From the NCBI GenBank assembly GCA_964544765.1, contig CAZJDM010000231.1, positions 1 to 5,481 on the forward strand: a stretch of DNA of 5,481 nt. The letters run 5' to 3'. Shown in pieces: positions 1 to 5,481 of the stretch; within the stretch, counting starts at the first letter, position 1, and each line of letters begins with the position of its first letter. Both the position numbers and the translations under genes were made by a program. This stretch comes from CAZJDM01 sp964544765 (GTDB taxonomy: Bacteria > Bdellovibrionota_B > Oligoflexia > CAYFLR01). The notes under the pieces were generated by a model. It had not been told where the DNA came from. It searched no databases and saw only the letters and a list, made by a program, of their open reading frames with translations.

Positions 1-92
1 ATAACGTTTTTGGCAATTTCTTTTTTTAATAAGGGTATTTTCTCAATCAATTTATGATAAATCTCATCATCGATGACTTTTTGATCATTCAT
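1..92 (-). CDS. N-terminal fragment of an unrecognised protein (runs off left edge)
   Basis: An open frame begins with ATG at 92-90 and stays open for 30 codons to the window edge, so only the N-terminus is visible. It starts MNDQKVIDDEIYHKLIEKIP and continues with a Lys-rich, amphipathic, probably helical stretch. There is no signal peptide or membrane segment in what can be seen, so the product is probably cytosolic. The start is supported by GGGAG at 104-100, seven bases upstream, and by a TAATG overlap with the stop codon of the preceding peptidase gene, the usual arrangement for translational coupling. The next ATG (88-86) is in another frame that soon meets a stop. The family cannot be named from 30 residues; I infer only that it is the next gene of the operon. 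Confidence 0.6.
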   Translation of the reverse strand, partial: MNDQKVIDDEIYHKLIEKIPLLKKEIAKNV

Positions 93-1504
93 TAAATTTC
101 TCCCGTTAACCTTTTTTGATGTCTTTTTAATATGTTAACACGTCTTTGGTTTCCTGCCAATTGATCAGCTTTAATTAAAAAACTCAACGTCTCCCGGTCA
201 AAGGCATTGGCCAAAAAAGCTTGGTATAAGAAGCGTCCCGCTTCTTTATATTTCTTTTGCTTCAAAGCCAGGCGCCCCATCCAGTATGGAAAAAAATATA
301 CCTTTCCAAAAAGATTGTTCCCTTCCTTTAATACCTTGCTCGCTTTCCTATATTCTTTATGCTTTACATACAGAAAACCCAGTTTTTTTAGCACCGAAAG
401 GTTGGAGGGCATCTTTTGATAAGCTTTCTCAAACTCCATTTTGGAGGCTAAAAACCTACCATGATCAAAAAGCAGGTTTCCAATTAATTTAAATTTATTA
501 CCTTCATTAATAATATTTTTACTCTTTTTATTAATTTCACCTTTTTTACTATTATTGCCCTCTTTTTCCTCGGTTTCTACTCTCTTTACCAGTTTTAATT
601 CATCTTCTTCTACTGCTTTAAAAACAGGCTGCTCAACTTGACTAAGGTGACGCGGAATCAAATCAGGAACTTCCTCTAACACCCGAAACTTTTGTCGTCT
701 TAACCAACGCTTCCAAACCTTTAAAAACGACGAAAATCTTTTTCCATAAGCGGTTAAAAAAGCCTTGTCGAAGGGGATTTCTGTAGCTAATAAACCCAGT
801 AATTTCTCCATAGCACCAGGCTTTTTTAGAATCAACTTAACCATAGTAAATACCTGGGCAAAAGCGGTAACATTTTCACCATCTTTTAGATAAGCAAACG
901 AAGGAGACATTTTTTTAATGGGAACCAAGGCGTCTTTAGATAAAGCCTCAGCTAATATAGATTGTTCAGCAACTGAGATCTTCCCGAGCTTATTATCCTG
1001 CCAAGTGTCTTCGTAATATTTAGCAAGTCCCTCATGTAACCAAAGAGGGCATTGATTATTACTCTTTTTAATAACTAAATAATGCACTAATTCGTGGGTT
1101 ACAGTTAGAAGAAAATGATATCCTTTGGCATAAAGCATCGGTGAAGATAATAAAATTCGATCCTTCTGACAAATAGCCACCGTTCCTGACTGATTTAACG
1201 CAATTACCGGTACCTTCGATACCTTGCTAAACGCTTCTAAATCAGAGTAGACCTCCACCTTAACTGGCACAGAAAGAGAGTTTAAACCCATTTTAAGACG
1301 AGAACTTAGTCGAACCAGTATCTTATCCAGATGTTTGGTTAACTCAATAGCAATAATCTCATCTTTTAAATCAGTATAATAAACATGAAAATATTTACTT
1401 TGCTGTTTTCCAACAAACTTAATTGCAGCTTTAAGGGTTGGGTGTGATGTAAGAAAGAAAAAAAAAGAAAGAAAAAAAATATAAATAATAAAAAAAGCTC
1501 TCAT
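92..1504 (-). CDS. Exported gluzincin-type metallopeptidase (peptidase MA-like) with C-terminal TPR repeats
   Basis: The 470-residue product opens with a strongly hydrophobic, Phe-rich segment (residues 3-19) typical of a signal peptide or N-terminal anchor. It should therefore act in the envelope or outside the cell. Residues 137-141 read HELVH, the zinc-binding HExxH motif, and WLHEGLAKYYE at 155-165 supplies the expected third ligand (E158) about 20 residues later. This is the layout of peptidase MA-like gluzincins, and the catalytic set is complete. A charged low-complexity linker (about 297-335) joins this domain to three or four TPR-like helical hairpins (about 337-463), which normally bind protein partners. 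The start is the ATG in an ATGA overlap with the aspartate kinase stop; AAAGGA lies only three bases upstream, so coupling to the kinase gene probably matters. The substrate is unknown. The domain call is firm, while a specific physiological role is not supported. Confidence 0.85.
   Translation of the reverse strand: MRAFFIIYIFFLSFFFFLTSHPTLKAAIKFVGKQQSKYFHVYYTDLKDEIIAIELTKHLDKILVRLSSRLKMGLNSLSVPVKVEVYSDLEAFSKVSKVPVIALNQSGTVAICQKDRILLSSPMLYAKGYHFLLTVTHELVHYLVIKKSNNQCPLWLHEGLAKYYEDTWQDNKLGKISVAEQSILAEALSKDALVPIKKMSPSFAYLKDGENVTAFAQVFTMVKLILKKPGAMEKLLGLLATEIPFDKAFLTAYGKRFSSFLKVWKRWLRRQKFRVLEEVPDLIPRHLSQVEQPVFKAVEEDELKLVKRVETEEKEGNNSKKGEINKKSKNIINEGNKFKLIGNLLFDHGRFLASKMEFEKAYQKMPSNLSVLKKLGFLYVKHKEYRKASKVLKEGNNLFGKVYFFPYWMGRLALKQKKYKEAGRFLYQAFLANAFDRETLSFLIKADQLAGNQRRVNILKRHQKRLTGEI
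116..496 (-). other. TPR-like repeat region of the metallopeptidase
   Basis: Residues about 337-463 of the peptidase form successive helix-turn-helix units. Examples are GNLLFDHGRFLASKMEFEKA, LGFLYVKHKEYRKASKVLKE and MGRLALKQKKYKEAGRFLYQ. They show the TPR pattern of a small residue, a bulky aromatic and Ala at the usual spacings. A fourth, poorer unit follows near residues 436-463. Three repeats are clear by eye. I infer a partner- or substrate-docking role from the general behaviour of TPRs. Confidence 0.7.
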
Positions 1505-2001
1505 GAATCCTTTATGGTTGTGGTCAACAAACCTTCTTTAAGCAACCTTTCATGAAAAGCTGCTGTTACCTTACCGACCTGATTATCTTGCACGGCAAAA
1601 GCATAACTAATATTGGAATTTGATGACAAAACGCAAGTAATGCCTATTTCATCCAGCACATCATATAAAATAGCTGAAAGTTGTAATGATGTCGATATTC
1701 CTTGGCCCACCACATTTATTAAAGCTAACTTTTCAATAACTTGAATTTCAGCAAAACCAACTTCATTTTGTTTGTCTCGTATATGATAATACGCTGGAAA
1801 AATCTCCTCATTAGACATCACCAAATGCAGGGCAATTTTACCCATTTCCTCTCGTTCCTGAACTGTAATAATGGGAAAATATCTTTCTTCATTTAATAGT
1901 AAAAATAAGGTTTTAATGGAGTTAGGATTTTTCAATCCAGAAATTTTTATGATTGAAATATTATCTTTTTTAGTAATTCCACGAACAGCTATTTGTTCCA
2001 T
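1501..2001 (-). CDS. Candidate in-frame internal product: aspartate kinase beta (regulatory) subunit
   Basis: Inside the kinase gene an in-frame ATG at 2001-1999 (Met247) is preceded by GAGGA (2013-2009) with a seven-base spacer, as good a ribosome binding site as any in the window. Translation from here would yield 166 residues beginning MEQIAVRGITKK, exactly the two ACT domains. In the Bacillus lysC-type and Corynebacterium glutamicum lysC aspartokinases the same in-frame internal initiation gives the beta subunit of an alpha2beta2 enzyme, and their beta subunits start at the equivalent point between kinase and ACT domains. The position and the ribosome binding site are seen directly. Actual use of the start is inferred; the GAGGAAGG run could simply encode Glu-Glu-Gly. 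Confidence 0.5.
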   Translation of the reverse strand: MEQIAVRGITKKDNISIIKISGLKNPNSIKTLFLLLNEERYFPIITVQEREEMGKIALHLVMSNEEIFPAYYHIRDKQNEVGFAEIQVIEKLALINVVGQGISTSLQLSAILYDVLDEIGITCVLSSNSNISYAFAVQDNQVGKVTAAFHERLLKEGLLTTTIKDS

Positions 2002-2739
2002 ACTTCCTTCCTCAGAAATTTCGGTTCCAGGATTGTTATTAAATGATGATCTTACTATAATAGGTAAATGATGTCGCTCAGCTAAAGCAATAGCACGAGG
2101 ATGCATTACTTTGGCTCCAAAATAGGCCATTTCCAACATTTCATCGTATCCAATCTTATCAAGCTTAATAGCAGCTGGTACAAAATTAGGATCTGCAGAA
2201 TATACCCCCTCTACATCGGTATATATTTCACATTTATTGGCCCTTAATGCAACCGCCAAAGCTACAGCTGTGGTATCCGAGCCTCCTCTGCCCAAAGTTG
2301 TAACTTCTTTAAACGAACTTACACCCTGAAATCCTGCTACTATTCCTACTTTTCCTTTTTTTAATTCATCTTCAAGTCTAAAAGCTTTAATTTCTTTAAT
2401 TTTAGCATTAGTATGAACTTCATCGGTAAGAATTCCTACTTGCGAACCGGTTAAAGAAATAGCTGGTACCTGTATGTCATTTAGGGCTATTCCTAGTAAG
2501 CTCATGCTTATTCGTTCGCCTGCAGTCATTAACATATCCATCTCACGGTTATCAGGAGAAGGAGAAATTTGTTTTGCTAAAGCGATCAAATTATCAGTCA
2601 TATGTTGCATAGCTGATAAAACAACAACTATCTGGGAACAATTTTTACGGCTCTCTTTAATACGCTTAGCAATAAGTTTAATATGAGAGGTAGTTGCGAC
2701 AGAAGACCCTCCATATTTTTGCACTAAAACTTTACCCAT
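1501..2739 (-). CDS. lysC: Aspartate kinase (aspartokinase), 412 residues
   Basis: This enzyme phosphorylates L-aspartate with ATP, the first step toward lysine/diaminopimelate, threonine and methionine, in the cytosol. The kinase domain is intact: QKYGGSS (7-13), LSAMQHMTDNL (41-51), MTAGERIS (71-78), GRGGSDTTA (150-158), YTDVEGVYSADP (173-184) and FGAKVMHPRA (207-216). Two ACT domains follow (about 260-330 and 335-400), and the length fits the monofunctional class of roughly 400-410 residues. I chose the ATG at 2739 because AGGT (2750-2747) lies seven bases upstream. A GTG at 2745 would add two residues but leaves one base of spacing. The start overlaps the protease stop by eight bases (ATGGGTAA) and the end overlaps the next gene by four. 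The ACT effector loops are divergent (GLKNPNS instead of the usual Asp-Lys-Pro-Gly type), so feedback control may be altered. No other lysine-pathway gene is visible. The symbol lysC is by family; isozyme class is not proven. Confidence 0.95.
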   Translation of the reverse strand: MGKVLVQKYGGSSVATTSHIKLIAKRIKESRKNCSQIVVVLSAMQHMTDNLIALAKQISPSPDNREMDMLMTAGERISMSLLGIALNDIQVPAISLTGSQVGILTDEVHTNAKIKEIKAFRLEDELKKGKVGIVAGFQGVSSFKEVTTLGRGGSDTTAVALAVALRANKCEIYTDVEGVYSADPNFVPAAIKLDKIGYDEMLEMAYFGAKVMHPRAIALAERHHLPIIVRSSFNNNPGTEISEEGSMEQIAVRGITKKDNISIIKISGLKNPNSIKTLFLLLNEERYFPIITVQEREEMGKIALHLVMSNEEIFPAYYHIRDKQNEVGFAEIQVIEKLALINVVGQGISTSLQLSAILYDVLDEIGITCVLSSNSNISYAFAVQDNQVGKVTAAFHERLLKEGLLTTTIKDS

Positions 2740-4909
2740 GAACACTACCTGTTTTGCTTACTGAACTTCTTTTCTTTAACCACAAAACCAACAAGCTCCA
2801 CCCAAAGATCAAAAGAAAAGGCGGTTTTGGACCTTTGTCATCCAATAAATACTCTTTCCATTTTTGCTTTTCAACTCCTAAAAACATACAACCACTATTG
2901 AATCTTTGATTGCCAAGCTCTTTAGCTGTTTGATAATGCAGGTCCTCCAGCTTTTCAAAATTTGATCCCATAGTATTTTGAGTCTCAGGATATAATCCAG
3001 GAGCGTTTAAAGCTCTATCAGCCCTAACAATCCCTGCCCCCAGCATATTTTTACTATACCAGTCCCCACTTTTTTCTTGGCCATATACACCATTATATCC
3101 TGCCTTATAAAGACTCACTCCATCAGCTGTGTCAATCAGATAATCTCTCACATAGTCTACCGGTAAAGCAGCCTTGGTTGGACAATAAATTTGATCTTCA
3201 GGCTTATTTTCAAAGGCAGGATCACATTCCAGCTCCCAATAAAAATAGGCCCAAACCATCCCGGCAATCGCTGATACAAAGGGAGCCGCTTGTGAGGTTC
3301 CACTTTTGGCACAAAAAGATTCTCCCTTACAGGGAATAACGTTATTTGCATCAGTAGGATTAAATTGATAGGACGATGTGGACCAAATATTCATTCCTGG
3401 AGCAACTATATCAATGTGGTTGCCAAAATTTGAAAAACCTGCTTTTTGTAGGTAAGTACTTTTATTTTTTGAGTCCATAGCTCGCATAGCTGTGCTTTCA
3501 TCTGGTCCACCTATGGCTGACACAGATAAAACCTCTGGAAGCGCTGCTGGATAGGATGGTTGTTCTGTATCATCATTGGAAGCTGCTGCCACTATTAGCA
3601 CATGTTGTGAAATCCTCCGAATAGCGCTTTCAATTGTAAGAGAATTCAGCATTTTGCCAACTGATAGATTGGCAATATTTACACTTACTTGATCAGGGTG
3701 GTCAGATGCGTTTAAATCCGCAATATAATCAAGACTCTTAATAATATTGTCATCGGGAATTAAGCCAGTTTGATCGGTTATTTTGATCGGCAGAATACGA
3801 CAGTTCCAGCAAATTCCTGTCATACCCGACTCTCCGTTTCCGGCCTCCGCAGCAATTATTCCTGCTATATGGGTCCCATGACCGACAGTGAGATAACACT
3901 TGTATTTTTTGTCATCGTCCCACTCTGTATAATCTTCTCCTAAACAACTATTTTCATCGTAGGGAGAGGCAACTTCATCTGAGTCATTAACACTTACTCC
4001 GTTAACATCATCTACATACCCATTATTATCATCATCTACACCCGGTCTCCCTCCTACGGGATTGCCAATTTTATCTTTTATATAGTTACCTTCCTCATCT
4101 TTTAATTCTCTTTCTTTCTCATTTACCAACAAACGATTAACTAGTTCCTCATGATAAATAGCTACCCCCGAATCCAACACAGCCACTCCAATATGCACAT
4201 CACAAATATAGGCATCATATTTCTCAGAAGGGCATTCTCCTGCAGGATCTGGTGACCACCGACTAAACACTTTGTTCCAAGCTTGTGGAATTCCCAACAA
4301 ATCATAAATAAACTGTTGATATTGGTAATACCCTTTCTCAGTCGGAATATATGTTAATGATTCAGTTTCTGTTTGACCATTCTGCCCCCCTTCATCAGTT
4401 GTTCCCTGACCACCATCACCCGTTCCATCCGCATCTTCATTAGACTTTAAATAGGTGGAAGGAACGTCCATAAAGTGCGAATAATAATTAGGTTCTGCTG
4501 ATAAAATAAAAGGTATTTTTTGCAAATGCCCTAAAACTGAGGAAGGATCTACTTGATCAGGTACACTAATTTTAGCCAGAACCGGATAAGAAGTATTTGA
4601 TTTGGTTTTGTTTTTTACTTTGGTTTTCCAAAGTAAATTAGGATATTTATAATTAATACTATTACTTATACTTAAAGGAATATTTCTTTCAAAAAGTTTG
4701 GTTATAGACCTTGAACCGGTAAATCCTTTTTGTTTAAATTTATTAACTGCGGTCGGATCCACCATTAAAAGCAACTCTCCGGGCTTTTGTAACTGATATT
4801 GAGGAAATTGATGATCACTACCACATCCAACAATTGTTAATAAAAGAAAGAAAGAAAACCAAAGAAAACAGTGCTTATTAAAAAAAACTAGTTTACCGCA
4901 ATTTTGCAT
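2732..4909 (-). CDS. Subtilisin-like S8 family serine protease, lipoprotein precursor with C-terminal membrane tail
   Basis: This is a 725-residue secreted endopeptidase. A hydrophobic signal (7-27) ends in TIVGC, a lipobox that makes Cys29 the lipidated residue; Gly at +2 suggests no inner-membrane retention. Residues about 44-148 resemble an S8 propeptide and end in the familiar AEPNYYSHF segment. An acidic Gly-rich linker (156-184) precedes the catalytic domain. Catalytic residues are complete: D246 in VAVLDSGV, H344 in GHGTHIAG, oxyanion N445 in AAASNDD, and S539 in SGTSQAAPFVS (Gln540 where Met is usual). VDDDNNGYVDDVNG (291-304) resembles the Asp-rich, probably calcium-binding loops common in this family. 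Cysteines fall in five close pairs. The C-terminus has FLLIFGWSLLVLWL (698-711) followed by KKR. The start is ATG at 4909 with AGGA eight bases upstream. It is first in the operon and overlaps the kinase start. The substrate is unknown. Confidence 0.93.
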   Translation of the reverse strand: MQNCGKLVFFNKHCFLWFSFFLLLTIVGCGSDHQFPQYQLQKPGELLLMVDPTAVNKFKQKGFTGSRSITKLFERNIPLSISNSINYKYPNLLWKTKVKNKTKSNTSYPVLAKISVPDQVDPSSVLGHLQKIPFILSAEPNYYSHFMDVPSTYLKSNEDADGTGDGGQGTTDEGGQNGQTETESLTYIPTEKGYYQYQQFIYDLLGIPQAWNKVFSRWSPDPAGECPSEKYDAYICDVHIGVAVLDSGVAIYHEELVNRLLVNEKERELKDEEGNYIKDKIGNPVGGRPGVDDDNNGYVDDVNGVSVNDSDEVASPYDENSCLGEDYTEWDDDKKYKCYLTVGHGTHIAGIIAAEAGNGESGMTGICWNCRILPIKITDQTGLIPDDNIIKSLDYIADLNASDHPDQVSVNIANLSVGKMLNSLTIESAIRRISQHVLIVAAASNDDTEQPSYPAALPEVLSVSAIGGPDESTAMRAMDSKNKSTYLQKAGFSNFGNHIDIVAPGMNIWSTSSYQFNPTDANNVIPCKGESFCAKSGTSQAAPFVSAIAGMVWAYFYWELECDPAFENKPEDQIYCPTKAALPVDYVRDYLIDTADGVSLYKAGYNGVYGQEKSGDWYSKNMLGAGIVRADRALNAPGLYPETQNTMGSNFEKLEDLHYQTAKELGNQRFNSGCMFLGVEKQKWKEYLLDDKGPKPPFLLIFGWSLLVLWLKKRSSVSKTGSVHG
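2735..2896 (-). other. C-terminal Cys / hydrophobic / basic tail on the S8 protease
   Basis: The last 54 residues contain SGC (672-674), a polar spacer, PP, a 14-residue hydrophobic segment (698-711) and then KKR (712-714). A hydrophobic stretch followed by basic residues at the extreme C-terminus is the general plan of CTERM-type sorting signals on exported bacterial proteins, and the upstream Cys recalls the Myxo-CTERM kind. Two differences count against a direct match: the spacer is longer than usual, and 11 more residues follow the basic cluster. It could simply be a C-terminal transmembrane anchor. Confidence 0.5.
4358..4444 (-). other. Acidic Gly/Thr/Gln-rich linker between propeptide and protease domain
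   Basis: Residues about 156-184 of the S8 protease are low complexity, containing DGTGDGGQGTTDEGGQNGQT. They separate the propeptide end (EPNYYSHF) from the start of the mature domain (YYQYQQFIYDLLGIPQAWN). In relatives these two parts are usually closer together. The linker is probably disordered and could be where the propeptide is removed; that role is inferred. Confidence 0.55.
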
Positions 4910-4940
4910 AAAAATTTTCCTATAAAATCTATGAATCTAG

Positions 4941-4946
4941 ATTATA
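4941..4946 (-). promoter_or_regulatory. Candidate -10 box of the protease/kinase/peptidase operon promoter
   Basis: On the minus strand these bases read TATAAT, a perfect consensus -10, 31 bases upstream of the protease ATG. No good TTGACA-like -35 is visible 16-18 bases further upstream, where the sequence is a featureless A/T run. The call therefore rests on the -10 alone in AT-rich DNA and is moderate at best. Confidence 0.4.
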
Positions 4947-5022
4947 TTTTATCATTATTTTTTAATATTTCTATGGACATTTATATTGAAAAGATGTAGA
5001 AATCTATTCTCCGATTAACTTC

Positions 5023-5048
5023 AAATAATGCAAAATACAGCATTATTT
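5023..5048. repeat. Perfect 9-base inverted repeat (AAATAATGC / GCATTATTT), possible operator
   Basis: AAATAATGC (5023-5031) and GCATTATTT (5040-5048) are exact reverse complements separated by eight bases. The right arm lies where the -35 region of the plus-strand gene would be, given the TATAAA box at 5062. No T-run follows at the distance expected of a terminator, so a regulator-binding site is the likelier reading. AT-rich DNA produces chance repeats, but the internal GC pair in each arm and the position are suggestive. Confidence 0.4.
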
Positions 5049-5061
5049 ATCATTTATTTTG

Positions 5062-5067
5062 TATAAA
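5062..5067 (+). promoter_or_regulatory. Candidate -10 box (TATAAA) for the rightward small gene
   Basis: TATAAA lies 22 bases upstream of the ATG at 5090 and would give a short leader containing the ribosome binding site. The corresponding -35 position (about 5039-5044) has no consensus match and is covered by the inverted repeat, so activation or repression through that site is possible. In such AT-rich DNA a match like this is weak evidence. Confidence 0.3.
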
Positions 5068-5089
5068 TAAATTTAAAATAAGGATTTTT

Positions 5090-5464
5090 ATGAAAAATAC
5101 TTTAGATAAAATAAAACCGCCCTCTTTGTTGATCTTATATATATTTTTATTTATTACTATAACTCTTAATACAGACTACAAGCTAATTTCGAGAGATTTC
5201 TTTACCCAAGGAGATAAGACCGGGGGAACAATTACTTTAGTTACCAGTCTAAGTGGTGTTCAACTCACCTTGAAAGACGTCTTAATTACTAATGCTCGAC
5301 ATTTAAGACACCTTGCTCGCACACCATGTTTGTATTTTCCCGAAGCTCTTGAGAAAATGCAAATTATAGATATTTTAAAAAAATTGCTGGCAAAAGCTAG
5401 GGTTGTTTATGTAGATGAAGTTAAGATTCTAACTGTAGTGTCAACATACTTATTGCCTTTTTAA
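5090..5464 (+). CDS. Small protein of unknown function with N-terminal hydrophobic anchor or signal
   Basis: This 124-residue ORF is transcribed divergently from the operon and has a good ribosome binding site (AAGGA at 5080-5084, five bases before ATG). Two lysines and KPP precede a hydrophobic segment, LLILYIFLFITITL (13-26), so the product is probably exported or anchored with the rest outside. The body contains a predicted beta-rich stretch (GTITLVTSLSGVQLTLKDVLI, about 46-66, adjacent halves), a basic patch NARHLRHLAR (68-77), one Cys (80) and a helix EKMQIIDILKKLLAKA (88-103) followed by a strand. The order strand, strand, helix, strand recalls a staphylococcal-nuclease-like fold, but the catalytic Asp/Arg/Glu motifs are not visible, so I do not assign it. 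The C-terminus is abrupt and another frame is open past the stop, so a frameshift is possible. It has no recognisable partner in the window. Confidence 0.6.
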   Translation: MKNTLDKIKPPSLLILYIFLFITITLNTDYKLISRDFFTQGDKTGGTITLVTSLSGVQLTLKDVLITNARHLRHLARTPCLYFPEALEKMQIIDILKKLLAKARVVYVDEVKILTVVSTYLLPF

Positions 5465-5481
5465 CGTATAATCTGGTTGAC

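Noticed and set aside
207..492. Two short plus-strand open frames opposite the metallopeptidase gene
   Set aside because: They lie wholly antisense to a well-supported gene, have no family resemblance and no convincing ribosome binding site.
1871..2686. Short plus-strand open frames opposite the aspartate kinase gene (1871-2071 and 2474-2686)
   Set aside because: They are antisense to conserved kinase and ACT coding sequence and look like chance openings.
2740..2745. GTG at 2745 as the aspartate kinase start (two extra residues)
   Set aside because: The AGGT motif is only one base from this GTG but seven bases from the ATG at 2739, and family members begin close to the K-x-GGSS motif, so ATG 2739 is preferred.
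3157..3351. 64-codon minus-strand open frame inside the protease gene
   Set aside because: It overlaps, in another frame, the conserved catalytic-serine region of the S8 protease, so it is a shadow.
4934..4943. 10-base palindrome AATCTAGATT next to the operon -10 box
   Set aside because: It is short and A/T-rich, does not extend, and has no second copy nearby, so chance explains it well enough.
5090..5464. Staphylococcal-nuclease-like identity for the small plus-strand protein
   Set aside because: Only a loose strand/helix pattern resembles the fold; the DGDT-type and TPE-type active-site motifs are not visible, so no function is assigned.
1..5481. CRISPR arrays, tRNA or rRNA genes, transposases, clear rho-independent terminators
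   Set aside because: No regularly spaced repeats, no cloverleaf-like or rRNA-like sequence, no transposase motifs and no GC-rich hairpin followed by a T-run were seen on either strand.

Overview
The window holds a tightly packed minus-strand gene cluster that covers nearly all of positions 1-4909, a 180-base divergent intergenic region, and one small plus-strand gene of unknown function at the right edge. The DNA is AT-rich throughout, with A/T-heavy third codon positions and homopolymer runs. The genes indicate a bacterium that exports proteins. The outer-membrane-type lipobox and the Cys / short hydrophobic segment / basic C-terminal tail on the protease suggest a Gram-negative lineage, perhaps one of the former deltaproteobacterial groups. 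This placement is an inference and no taxonomic marker is present.

Minus strand, in transcription order: (1) 2732-4909, a 725-residue subtilisin-like (S8) serine protease made as a lipoprotein precursor. It has a propeptide-like N-terminal region, an acidic/Gly-rich linker, a complete Asp-His-Ser catalytic set, five neighbouring cysteine pairs, and an unusual C-terminal tail. (2) 1501-2739, an aspartate kinase with an intact kinase domain and divergent ACT domains. A well-placed internal Shine-Dalgarno and ATG at 2001 would give a separate regulatory (beta) subunit. (3) 92-1504, an exported gluzincin-type metallopeptidase (HELVH plus a downstream glutamate) followed by TPR repeats. (4) 1-92, the first 30 codons of an unrecognised gene that runs off the left edge. 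Each junction overlaps: 8 bases (ATGGGTAA), 4 bases (ATGA) and 1 base (TAATG). The four genes are therefore probably one translationally coupled operon read from a promoter near 4941-4946.

Region 4910-5089 carries a candidate promoter for the operon and, for the rightward gene, a perfect 9-base inverted repeat followed by a TATAAA box and a good ribosome binding site. The small plus-strand ORF (5090-5464) encodes a 124-residue protein with an N-terminal hydrophobic anchor or signal. I do not recognise it with confidence.

The most interesting points are a cytosolic aspartate kinase coupled between two exported peptidases, the likely alpha/beta organisation of that kinase, and a protease that appears to carry both a lipoprotein signal and a C-terminal sorting-like tail with a lone cysteine. 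I found no RNA genes, CRISPR arrays, insertion sequences or phage genes.
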